NCBI GenBank assembly: GCA_900758315.1 | Contig: CAAERF010000387.1 | Span: 1-12,719, forward strand | Length of the DNA: 12,719 nt | Source: an uncultured Oscillospiraceae bacterium | Lineage (GTDB): Bacteria > Bacillota > Clostridia > Oscillospirales > Oscillospiraceae | Direction: 5' to 3' | In this document: one piece after another, positions 1 to 6,730 of the stretch | Layout of the letters: each line of letters starts with the position of its first letter | How positions within the stretch are numbered: position 1 is the first letter of the stretch | The notes under the pieces: model-generated | What the model saw: the letters and a program-made list of their open reading frames with translations, nothing else | The model's database searches: none | What the model was told of the DNA's origin: nothing | Made by a program: the position numbers and the translations under genes

Positions 1-46
1 CGGCGGACTGATGGAATCCCTGAAAGCCCGCGGCATTGCCAAATAA
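1..46 (+). CDS. leuD: C-terminal end of probable 3-isopropylmalate dehydratase small subunit (partial)
   Basis: Only the last 14 codons are present: GGLMESLKARGIAK then TAA. LeuD small subunits commonly end in a segment of the type AGGLxxYL followed by a few residues, and the gene directly downstream is leuB, so a leuCDB order is the natural reading. LeuD works with LeuC to isomerise 2-isopropylmalate to 3-isopropylmalate, the substrate of LeuB. The fragment is far too short to identify by itself, and the call rests mainly on context. Confidence 0.55.
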   Translation, partial: GGLMESLKARGIAK

Positions 47-73
47 GAAAGGAATCGTTAGAAAGGAATCGTT
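47..73 (+). repeat. Tandem 13-14 bp direct repeat duplicating the leuB ribosome binding site
   Basis: The unit GAAAGGAATCGTT occurs twice head to tail (47-59 and 61-73) with one base between, right after the upstream stop codon and before the leuB ATG. Each copy holds GAAAGGA, a Shine-Dalgarno-like stretch. The second copy lies 9 bases from the ATG and is the one that can work. The whole upstream-stop to leuB-start gap is essentially this repeat. Confidence 0.85.
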
Positions 74-76
74 GAA

Positions 77-1150
77 ATGGATTTTAAGATTGCAGTTATT
101 CCCGGCGACGGCATCGGCCCTGAAATTGTCGCTGCGGCTCAGAACGTCATGGAAGGCATTGCGGAGAAATTCGGCCACCACTTTACCTATGAGGAAGTGC
201 TGTTGGGCGGCGTAGCCACCGACGCCTGCGGCAAGAGCTATCCGGACGGCACCGCAGAGCGCTGCAAGGCCTGTGACGCCATCCTGCTGGGCGCTGTGGG
301 CACCCCGAAATACGGCAGTGACAAGCCGGCGGAACAGCGGCCTGAGACGGCGCTGCTGGCCATCCGCAAGGATCTGGGCCTGTTTGTCAACCTGCGTCCG
401 GCCATGCTCCGTCCGGCACTGGTGGACACCTGCCCGCTGAAAAAGGAGACCGCAGAGCAGGGCATCGACCTGATCATCTGCCGTGAGCTGACCGGCGGCG
501 TCTATTTCGGCAAGCGGGAGCGCTATGAGACCGAGGACCGCGGCACCGAAGCTACCGACCTAATGGCCTACTCCGAGATGGAGATCGAGCGCATTGGCCG
601 CCGCGCCTTTGAGCTGGCCCGCCTGCGCCGGAAGAAGGTCACCAGCGTGGATAAGGCCAACGTGCTGGCCACCTCCCGTCTGTGGCGGGAAGTGATGCAC
701 CGGCTGGCCGCAGAGTATCCCGATGTGGAATACGAGGATATGCTGGTGGACAACACCGCCATGCAGCTGGTCAAGAATCCCGGTCAGTTTGACGTGGTGG
801 TGACCGAAAATATGTTCGGCGATATCCTCTCCGACGAGGCCTCCATGCTGGCCGGCTCTCTGGGTATGCTGCCCTCCGCATCTCTGGGTGAGACGGCGCC
901 CGGCCTGTATGAGCCCAGCCATGGCAGCGCCCCCAAGTACGCGGGACTGGACAAGGCCAATCCCATCGCCACCATTCTCTCCGTGTCCATGATGTTCCGT
1001 TATTCCCTGAATCTGCCCGAGGAATCCAAGGCGATTGAGGACGCTGTGGACGCCGTCCTGGCAGAAGGGTGGCACACCTATGACATCCCGGGCGACGGTG
1101 AGCTGGTGGGAACCAAGAAGATGGGCCAGCTGATTCGCGAGCACCTCTAA
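77..1150 (+). CDS. leuB: 3-isopropylmalate dehydrogenase
   Basis: This cytoplasmic enzyme of leucine synthesis oxidises and decarboxylates 3-isopropylmalate to 2-oxoisocaproate with Mg2+ and a nicotinamide cofactor. At 357 residues it has the usual family length. Visible motifs are GDGIGPEIV (10-18), NLRPA (105-109), RELTGGVYFG (136-145, with the catalytic Tyr143), DKANVL with Lys193, VDNTAM with Asp225, and GDILSDEAS with Asp249 and Asp253, which supply metal and substrate ligands. The cofactor loop reads HGSAPKYAGLDKANP (282-296). Most LeuB proteins carry APDIAG here, and the PKYAG form resembles NADP-dependent isocitrate dehydrogenase, which is odd. The overall pattern and the leu context still favour LeuB over isocitrate or tartrate dehydrogenase. 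The start is ATG with GAAAGGA 9 bases upstream. It is probably co-transcribed with leuD and last in its operon. Confidence 0.95.
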   Translation: MDFKIAVIPGDGIGPEIVAAAQNVMEGIAEKFGHHFTYEEVLLGGVATDACGKSYPDGTAERCKACDAILLGAVGTPKYGSDKPAEQRPETALLAIRKDLGLFVNLRPAMLRPALVDTCPLKKETAEQGIDLIICRELTGGVYFGKRERYETEDRGTEATDLMAYSEMEIERIGRRAFELARLRRKKVTSVDKANVLATSRLWREVMHRLAAEYPDVEYEDMLVDNTAMQLVKNPGQFDVVVTENMFGDILSDEASMLAGSLGMLPSASLGETAPGLYEPSHGSAPKYAGLDKANPIATILSVSMMFRYSLNLPEESKAIEDAVDAVLAEGWHTYDIPGDGELVGTKKMGQLIREHL

Positions 1151-1196
1151 GGTAAGAAGTGTCCCGGCGAAAGCAGATCTGACGATACTGTAAGAT

Positions 1197-1254
1197 AAGG
1201 ACAATAAATGCGGCTCTTTCGCTGTGAGGCGGATCAGCCATGTTTATTGTCCTT
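1197..1254 (+). terminator. Long hairpin after leuB, probable terminator
   Basis: A perfect 12-bp stem pairs AAGGACAATAAA (1197-1208) with TTTATTGTCCTT (1243-1254). After three unpaired positions a further GGCT/AGCC pairing extends it. The T tail is short (CCTTTT then GTCA), so termination may be partial. The CTTTCGC in its apical loop (1216-1222) is complementary to GCGAAAG at 1167-1173, so a pseudoknot is possible. Confidence 0.55.
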
Positions 1255-1268
1255 TTGTCATCCGGATT

Positions 1269-1330
1269 CCTGCGGATTGCAGCAATCTGCGGGATAGCCC
1301 GGCGACCAATGGGCTTCTTCTGTCTTTTTT
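1269..1330 (+). terminator. Tandem hairpins ending in a T run, probable second terminator of the leu operon
   Basis: Two hairpins lie in a row. The first has a 10-bp stem with two G-U pairs, CCTGCGGATT (1269-1278) with AATCTGCGGG (1284-1293). The second pairs AGCCC (1296-1300) with GGGCT (1311-1315) and runs into TCTTCTGTCTTTTTT (1316-1330). The T run ends before the aminotransferase promoter at 1351, which fits termination of leu transcription. The second stem is short and its loop is 10 bases, so the efficiency is uncertain. Confidence 0.45.
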
Positions 1331-1350
1331 GCAAAGTTTCGAAAAGATAC

Positions 1351-1379
1351 TTGCATTTTGGGGCCTGAGAGAATATAAT
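1351..1379 (+). promoter_or_regulatory. Sigma-A type promoter for the aminotransferase gene
   Basis: The -35 element is TTGCAT (1351-1356), the spacer is exactly 17 bases, and the -10 element is a perfect TATAAT (1374-1379). The expected transcription start near 1386 gives a 5' leader of about 40 bases that includes the ribosome binding site. Confidence 0.8.
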
Positions 1380-1425
1380 AGGTCATACTGCCGATATTGA
1401 ACTGTAAAAATGAGGAGGCCGTTTT

Positions 1426-2628
1426 ATGAAACCTTTGTCTGTGATCGCAGAAAATGTAAAAGAATCATCCACCCTGGCGATGGATACCCTTTATAAAAAG
1501 ATGAAGGCCGACGGCATGGATGTGTTAGGTTTTGCCGCAGGAGAGCCCGACTTTCCCACGCCGGACAATATTAAGATGGCGGGTATCTCCGGCATTGTAA
1601 ATAACGCCACAAAGTACACTCCGGCAACCGGTACGCTGCAGCTGAAGGAGGCGATCTGCCACCGGCTGCAGGAGGACTGCGGTGTTTCCTATGAGCCCAG
1701 CCAGATCATCGTCAGCAGCGGCGCAAAGCACTGCCTCTATCTGATCCTGCGGGCCCTGGTCAACCCCGGTGACGAGGTGATTATCCCCACGCCGGCCTGG
1801 GTCAGCTACAATGAGATGACGAAGATCGCAGGCGGTACGCCGGTATTCATCCCGTGCCCCGAGTCTGACAACTTTAAGCTGACCCCGGAAAAGCTGGAGG
1901 CGGCCATCACCGAGCGCAGCAAGTGCATTATGTTCAACAATCCTTCCAATCCCACCGGTATGGTGTACACGAAGGAAGAGCTGGTCGCACTGACCGACAT
2001 CTGTGTGAAGCACGACCTGTACATTATCGCGGACGAGATCTACTACAAACTCCTCTACGACGGAGCGGAGTTCACCTCCATCGCCTCCCTGGGTGAGGCG
2101 GTCAAGGAGCGCACCATTCTGGTCAACGGCGTCTCCAAGAGCTACGCCATGACCGGCTGGCGAATCGGTTATCTGGCCGCCGACAGCCGCATTACCAAGG
2201 TGATCGCCCGGTATCTGAGCCACTCCACCGGCAATCCCTCTTCGCCGGCGCAGGCCGCCTCGGTCGAGGCCCTGATGGGCACCCAGGACACGGTGGAAGT
2301 GATGCGGCAGGCATTTGAAGAGCGGCGCAACTACATGGTGGAGCGCATGAACCAGATGCCCGGCATCAGCTGTCTGAAGCCCCAGGGCGCCTTCTACGTG
2401 ATGATGAACATCAGCCAGCTCCTGGGCAAAACCCTCTACGGGCAGCAGATCAACAGCGCGGATGATTTTGGCGACCTGTTCCTGAAGAAGGGCCTTGTCT
2501 GCACCGTGCCCTGTACCGGGTTCGGCGCGCCGGAGTTTGTGCGCTGGTCCTACGCCACCTCCATGGAGAACATCAAGGAAGGTCTGGACCGGTTGGAGCG
2601 CTTTCTTGCAGACGCTGGAGTAAAATAA
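1426..2628 (+). CDS. PLP-dependent aminotransferase, aspartate aminotransferase type (class I, AspB-like)
   Basis: This fold type I transaminase probably interconverts aspartate and 2-oxoglutarate with oxaloacetate and glutamate in the cytosol. It has 400 residues, the usual family length. PLP-site residues are visible: the SSGAK segment (97-101), NNPSNPTG with Asn175, ADEIYYKL with Asp203, the Schiff-base Lys238 in SKSYAMTGWR with Arg246 of the phosphate site, and Arg373 in FVRWSYA, which binds the substrate carboxylate. Layout and spacing match the AspB (subgroup Ib) family of Bacillus and clostridia. The start is ATG with GAGGAGG (1412-1418) 7 bases upstream. It has its own promoter and terminator, so it is transcribed alone. 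Some members prefer other amino acids, so substrate choice is inferred. Confidence 0.92.
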   Translation: MKPLSVIAENVKESSTLAMDTLYKKMKADGMDVLGFAAGEPDFPTPDNIKMAGISGIVNNATKYTPATGTLQLKEAICHRLQEDCGVSYEPSQIIVSSGAKHCLYLILRALVNPGDEVIIPTPAWVSYNEMTKIAGGTPVFIPCPESDNFKLTPEKLEAAITERSKCIMFNNPSNPTGMVYTKEELVALTDICVKHDLYIIADEIYYKLLYDGAEFTSIASLGEAVKERTILVNGVSKSYAMTGWRIGYLAADSRITKVIARYLSHSTGNPSSPAQAASVEALMGTQDTVEVMRQAFEERRNYMVERMNQMPGISCLKPQGAFYVMMNISQLLGKTLYGQQINSADDFGDLFLKKGLVCTVPCTGFGAPEFVRWSYATSMENIKEGLDRLERFLADAGVK

Positions 2629-2644
2629 CATTTTGTGCAGATAG

Positions 2645-2670
2645 TCCGGTATACGGTCCCGTATACCGGA
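2645..2670 (+). terminator. Palindromic intrinsic terminator after the aminotransferase gene
   Basis: TCCGGTATACGG (2645-2656) is followed by a TC centre and its exact complement (2659-2670), a perfect 26-base palindrome lying 16 bases after the stop codon. A T-rich tail follows (TTCTCTCTGTT). The tail is broken by C residues, so it is good but not ideal. Confidence 0.75.
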
Positions 2671-2713
2671 TTCTCTCTGTTATAATTCTCTGTGAAAGAT
2701 TCCCGGCAGGCTG

Positions 2714-2742
2714 TTTTCAACGGCCGGATACCGTGGTATAAT
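2714..2742 (+). promoter_or_regulatory. Extended -10 promoter for purB
   Basis: A perfect TATAAT (2737-2742) is preceded by TG in the extended -10 position (TGGTATAAT). A weak -35 (TTTTCA, 2714-2719) lies 17 bases upstream. Predicted transcription start is near 2749, leaving a leader of only about 30 bases before the ATG at 2781. I see no PurR-box-like pair or guanine/adenine riboswitch in this gap. Confidence 0.7.
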
Positions 2743-2780
2743 AGTGGCAACGATTTCAAATGAAATGAGTGAATTTACAT

Positions 2781-4214
2781 ATGAAAAGTAACTATGAAAG
2801 TCCGCTGTCCTCCCGCTACGCCAGCAAGGAGATGCAATATATCTTCTCGCCGGATAAAAAGTTTTCCACCTGGCACCGCCTGTGGATTGCCCTGGCCCGG
2901 GCCGAGATGGAGCTGGGCCTGCCGGTGACCCAGGAGCAGGTCTCCCAGCTGGAAGAGCATGTGGACGATATCGACTATGAGGCAGCTGCCCGCTATGAAA
3001 AGGAACTGCGCCACGATGTGATGGCCCACATCCACGCCTACGGCGACCAGTGCCCGGATGCCATGCCGATCATCCACCTGGGCGCCACCAGCTGCTATGT
3101 GGGCGACAACACCGACGTCATCCTGATGCGGGAAGGCCTGACGCTCGTACGGGACAAGTTGGTCCGAGTGCTGAACAATCTGGCCCAGTTCGCCGATCAG
3201 TATAAAGCCCTGCCCACCCTGGGCTACACCCATTTTCAGGCAGCTCAGCTGACCACCGTGGGCAAGCGCGCCACCCTGTGGATGAACGAGCTGCTGATGG
3301 ACCTCCACGAGGTGGAGTACCGGATTGAGCACCTCCAGCTGTTGGGCAGCAAGGGCACCACCGGCACTCAGGCGTCCTTCCTGGAGCTGTTTGAGGGCGA
3401 CCACGAAAAGGTGAAGGAACTGGAGGCAAAAATTGCTGCCGAGATGGGCTTTTCCGGCTGCGTACCGGTGTCCGGACAGACCTATTCCAGAAAGGTGGAC
3501 GTCCTGGTCCTGAACACTCTGTCCGGCATCGCTCAGTCCGCCAGCAAGTTTGCCACGGACCTGCGCCTGCTGGCCCATATGAAGGAAATTGAAGAGCCCT
3601 TTGAGAAAAAGCAGATCGGCTCTTCCGCCATGCCCTACAAGCGCAACCCCATGCGCAGTGAGCGCATTTGCGCCCTGGGACGCTACGTGATCAGCGACGT
3701 GATGAATCCAGCCATCACCACCGCCACCCAGTGGTTTGAACGGACGCTGGATGACTCTGCCAATAAGCGCCTGTCCATTCCGGAGGGCTTTTTGGCTGTG
3801 GACGCCATTCTGGAGATTTACCAGAATATTACTTCCGGCCTGGTGGTGCATGAAAAGGTCATTGAGAAGCATATTATGGAAGAGCTTCCCTTTATGGCCA
3901 GCGAGAATATCATGATGGACGCGGTCAAGCGGGGCGGCAACCGTCAGGACCTCCACGAACGGATCCGGGTCCACTCTCTGGAGGCCGGGCACAATGTGAA
4001 GGATCTGGGTCTGCCCAACAATCTGATCGACCTGATCGCCGACGATCCCATGTTCGGCATGAGCAGGGAGGAGCTGACCGCCCATCTGGAGCCGGAGCGG
4101 TACATTGGCCGCTGTCCGGAACAGGTGACGGAGTTCCTGGAGACGGAGATCCAGCCGGTGCTGGAGCAGTACGCCAGCGCGCTGGATGGAAGTACGGTGG
4201 AACTGAAGGTGTAA
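2781..4214 (+). CDS. purB: Adenylosuccinate lyase
   Basis: PurB cleaves fumarate from SAICAR and from adenylosuccinate, the eighth step of purine synthesis and the last step to AMP. It acts in the cytosol as a homotetramer of the fumarase/aspartase superfamily. From this ATG it has 477 residues. Motifs are HDVMAHIHAYG (78-88), TSCYVGDNTD (103-112), THFQAAQ with His151 as probable catalytic acid, GTTGTQASF (192-200), and the superfamily signature GSSAMPYKRNP (280-290) with the catalytic serine loop. I chose the ATG at 2781 because MKSNYESPLSSRYASKEM fits the family N-terminus. An in-frame GTG at 2769 would add only NLH-type residues. No clear Shine-Dalgarno sequence precedes either start. It is transcribed from its own promoter and probably on into the AI-2E gene. 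Confidence 0.95.
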   Translation: MKSNYESPLSSRYASKEMQYIFSPDKKFSTWHRLWIALARAEMELGLPVTQEQVSQLEEHVDDIDYEAAARYEKELRHDVMAHIHAYGDQCPDAMPIIHLGATSCYVGDNTDVILMREGLTLVRDKLVRVLNNLAQFADQYKALPTLGYTHFQAAQLTTVGKRATLWMNELLMDLHEVEYRIEHLQLLGSKGTTGTQASFLELFEGDHEKVKELEAKIAAEMGFSGCVPVSGQTYSRKVDVLVLNTLSGIAQSASKFATDLRLLAHMKEIEEPFEKKQIGSSAMPYKRNPMRSERICALGRYVISDVMNPAITTATQWFERTLDDSANKRLSIPEGFLAVDAILEIYQNITSGLVVHEKVIEKHIMEELPFMASENIMMDAVKRGGNRQDLHERIRVHSLEAGHNVKDLGLPNNLIDLIADDPMFGMSREELTAHLEPERYIGRCPEQVTEFLETEIQPVLEQYASALDGSTVELKV

Positions 4215-4235
4215 GAAAACGCGCGGCACCTCCGA

Positions 4236-5543
4236 GTGCAGAAAGGCGGAACGATCACGAAAAAGGAAAAATACAGTAAGTATATCGCAACAGGACTTAC
4301 GGCTTTTCTGGTAATCGGGGCTAGTTTGCTGCTGTTTTTCCTGTTCTACAATATCCGTGCCATCAGAACGTTTTTGGGCACCATGGCCGGTGTGCTCTCG
4401 CCCTTCATTATCGGCGGGGTCATCGCGTATCTGCTCTCTCCGCTGTATAACCTTCTGCTGCGCAACCTGGACGAGTTTTTCCAAACCAGACTCAACCCCA
4501 GGAAAGCGCGGGGACTGGCGGTCGGTGTCTCCATCTTTTTGGCAATCCTGTTCGCACTGCTGGTCCTGTGCGGTATTATCGCCCTGGTACTGCCCCGCTT
4601 TATCACCAGTGTGATCGGAGTGGTCTCCGCACTGCCCGCCTACGCGGAGCAGGGCAGTGCCTGGCTGGAGAAGTTTTTTGCCTCCAATCCCACCTATGCA
4701 GCCACAGTGCAGAGCGTCTACGACTCCGTCCTGGAATACCTGGAGAACTGGGCCACAACGGATTTGCTCCCCAACCTGAAAAATCTGTCCAACTCGCTGG
4801 GGGGCATCAACTCGGTGCTTTCCGGCGTGGTAAACGGTTTTGTCTACGCCTTCAAGATCATCAAGAACACGTTTTTGGGCTTTATTATTGCGGCCTATTT
4901 CCTGGCCGGCAAAGCCAAACTGATCAGTCAGGCAAAGCAGGTTGTGTACAGCATCTTCTCCGTGAAAATTGCAAACGCGGTGATTCTGAAATTCCGGTAT
5001 ATCCACAAGGTGTTCGGCGGTTTTATCCGCGGCAAGCTGTTGGATTCCCTGATTATCGGTGTGCTCTGTTTTTTGGGCACCTCTCTGCTGGGCATTCCCT
5101 TTGCCGTGCTGGTCAGCGTGGTGGTGGGCACCACTAATATCATTCCGTTCTTCGGACCGTTTATCGGCGCCATTCCCTGTGCGGTGCTGATTCTGCTCTA
5201 CAGCCCGCTGAAATGCGTCTACTTTATCATCTTTGTCTTCGCACTTCAGCAGTTTGATGGCAATATCCTGGGTCCCAAAATTTTGGGGGACAGTACCGGA
5301 CTTTCCTCCTTCTGGGTGCTCTTTTCCATCGTCGTGTTCGGCGGCATCTTTGGATTTGTGGGAATGCTGATCGGTGTCCCGCTGTTTGCCGTGATTTATT
5401 CTCTGGTGGGCGACGTGATCCAGAGCCGGCTGACGCGCAAAAAAATGTCCATCAACGAGGAGGACTACCGAAACCTGGCAAAGGTCAATCAAAAAGAGGA
5501 TACCTGGTCCTATGAGAAGATGAAGGACCCCACGAGAAAGTAA
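4236..5543 (+). CDS. AI-2E family transporter (PerM/UPF0118 type membrane protein)
   Basis: This integral membrane protein of about 435 residues belongs to a family named for E. coli TqsA, which exports autoinducer-2; other members act as Na+/H+ antiporters or have unknown substrates. Hydrophobic segments lie near residues 18-40, 50-72, 97-120, 205-225, 268-300, 303-325, 327-340 and 358-390, with a soluble stretch at 125-205. Family hallmarks include PFIIGGVIAYLLSPL (56-70), the GGFIRGKLLDSLIIG segment (261-275), NIIPFFGPFIGAIP (301-314) and the GNILGPKILG motif (342-351). The start is unclear. The open frame begins at GTG 4236 without a ribosome binding site, while AAAGGCGG (4242-4249) lies inside it and points to an ATC (4254) or ACG (4257) start. 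It lies 21 bp after purB and is probably co-transcribed. Substrate cannot be told. Confidence 0.88.
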   Translation: MQKGGTITKKEKYSKYIATGLTAFLVIGASLLLFFLFYNIRAIRTFLGTMAGVLSPFIIGGVIAYLLSPLYNLLLRNLDEFFQTRLNPRKARGLAVGVSIFLAILFALLVLCGIIALVLPRFITSVIGVVSALPAYAEQGSAWLEKFFASNPTYAATVQSVYDSVLEYLENWATTDLLPNLKNLSNSLGGINSVLSGVVNGFVYAFKIIKNTFLGFIIAAYFLAGKAKLISQAKQVVYSIFSVKIANAVILKFRYIHKVFGGFIRGKLLDSLIIGVLCFLGTSLLGIPFAVLVSVVVGTTNIIPFFGPFIGAIPCAVLILLYSPLKCVYFIIFVFALQQFDGNILGPKILGDSTGLSSFWVLFSIVVFGGIFGFVGMLIGVPLFAVIYSLVGDVIQSRLTRKKMSINEEDYRNLAKVNQKEDTWSYEKMKDPTRK

Positions 5544-5590
5544 AAATGGCGCTGCGGAGGCGCAACGCACGGATAAAACGATCGATAGTT

Positions 5591-5629
5591 CAGGGCGGTA
5601 TGGCTGAAAAGCTGTACCGCCTTGCTTTT
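5591..5629 (+). terminator. Intrinsic terminator of the purB/AI-2E unit
   Basis: The stem pairs GGCGGTATGGCT (5594-5605) with AGCTGTACCGCC (5610-5621) through 12 pairs, two of them G-U, around a GAAA tetraloop. CAG/TTG extends the base to 5591-5624. CTTTT follows. It lies about 50 bases after the AI-2E stop codon. Confidence 0.82.
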
Positions 5630-5700
5630 GTAAGAGAGCAAGTAAAATCAAGCAGTAGAACTCTGATTGCGCTATGATAAAGAGCGAGGTGAACAGACCA

Positions 5701-6675
5701 ATGTATGAGTGGCAAAAGCAGATTCAAGTCATTGTAGATGAAATTGACCGGTGTATTCAAGAGTACCAGGACGAAGCCCTGACACTGCAACGACTTTCCG
5801 ACAAGCTGGGTTACTCCGAGTTTTATACAACACGGAAGTTCAAAGAAATATCGGGGATGCAGTTCCGAGATTACCTGCGGCACAGAAAACTGGCCTTTGC
5901 CCTGAAAGAGGTGCGGGACAGTGAAAAGAGCCTTCTGCAGATCGCCATTGACTATGGATTTTCTTCCCACGAGGCGTTCACCAGAGCGTTCAAACGGGCA
6001 TACGGCGTGACGCCAAGTGAATACCGCAGAAATCCGACACCTGTCGTGCTTCGTACCAAAATCAACCCCTTTGACCGCTATCTTTTGGGATTAGGAGAGA
6101 TTGGCATGATAAAATCAACCGATGAAGTGAAGAGCTATTTTATCACCATTCCGGCACACAAATTTCTGCACATCAAGAACTACGAGAGCAATGGGTACTG
6201 GGATTTCTGGAAAAAGCAAAACCAGATTCCGGGACAGGACTATGAGACAATCTGCGGATTGCTGGACAGTATCAAGGGCAAACTGGATGACGCCGGTGGG
6301 AGCGAACCCAACTGTGGCAGCGGTCAGATTATGGCGTACATCAACGACCCGAATGGCAGGCTCTGCGACTGGGGCATTCCGCGTACAGAGTGTTGGGGGG
6401 TACGGCTTCCTTCTGACTACGAAGGAGAAGTGCCGCCGCAACTGTTCCTGATGGATGTTCCCGAAGCGGAGTATGTCGTTTTTGAGCACGGGCCCTTTGA
6501 CTACGAGCAGGAAAACCGCAGTGTGGAGGAAAAAATCGAACGGGCCATGGCCACGTTTGACTTTGCCGGAACTGGTTATCACTTTGATCCGTCCCCCGGC
6601 AGGATCATGTACTTTTACTTTAATCCGGAACAGTACTTTAAGTATATCCGACCGGTACGAAAGGAAATCAAATAG
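5701..6675 (+). CDS. AraC family transcriptional regulator with GyrI-like ligand-binding domain
   Basis: This is a probable DNA-binding regulator of 324 residues. An N-terminal AraC/XylS double helix-turn-helix spans about residues 9-110. Its second helix-turn-helix carries the family signature around IAIDYGFSSHEAFTRAFKRA (81-100) ending in GVTPSEYRR (102-110). A linker leads to a C-terminal domain from about residue 143 (VKSYFITIPAHKFLHI) to the end, of the GyrI-like/effector-binding type found in Rob and BmrR relatives, which binds small hydrophobic or cationic molecules. I chose ATG 5701 because GAGGTGA (5686-5692) lies 8 bases upstream; the earlier in-frame ATG at 5674 has no such site. 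The gene is 55 bp upstream of an amidotransferase-fold hydrolase on the same strand, its likely target or partner. The ligand is unknown. Codon use looks less GC-rich than in purB. Confidence 0.9.
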   Translation: MYEWQKQIQVIVDEIDRCIQEYQDEALTLQRLSDKLGYSEFYTTRKFKEISGMQFRDYLRHRKLAFALKEVRDSEKSLLQIAIDYGFSSHEAFTRAFKRAYGVTPSEYRRNPTPVVLRTKINPFDRYLLGLGEIGMIKSTDEVKSYFITIPAHKFLHIKNYESNGYWDFWKKQNQIPGQDYETICGLLDSIKGKLDDAGGSEPNCGSGQIMAYINDPNGRLCDWGIPRTECWGVRLPSDYEGEVPPQLFLMDVPEAEYVVFEHGPFDYEQENRSVEEKIERAMATFDFAGTGYHFDPSPGRIMYFYFNPEQYFKYIRPVRKEIK

Positions 6676-6730
6676 AAGAAACCGACCTTCCTCAGGTGCA
6701 TAAACTGCTTTTGAAACGGAGGGTGATCCC

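Noticed and set aside
560..1204. Long minus-strand frames opposite leuB
   Set aside because: Shadow frames, several overlapping each other, with no ribosome binding site or domain.
1150..1425. A T-box or other amino-acid riboswitch controlling the aminotransferase
   Set aside because: No T-box core sequence is visible, and a strong promoter lies downstream of the hairpins, so they would not be in the leader of that gene.
1525..2631. A 368-codon minus-strand frame opposite the aminotransferase
   Set aside because: Antisense shadow with biased composition and no recognisable motif; the plus-strand gene has all its active-site residues and a good promoter.
2775..5651. A 958-codon open frame on the minus strand across purB and the AI-2E gene
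   Set aside because: It is antisense to two clear genes, crosses a terminator, has His/Gln/Gly/Asp-rich composition typical of reverse-frame translation of GC-rich genes, and shows no domain motif. Its length is notable but is explained by codon bias of the real genes.
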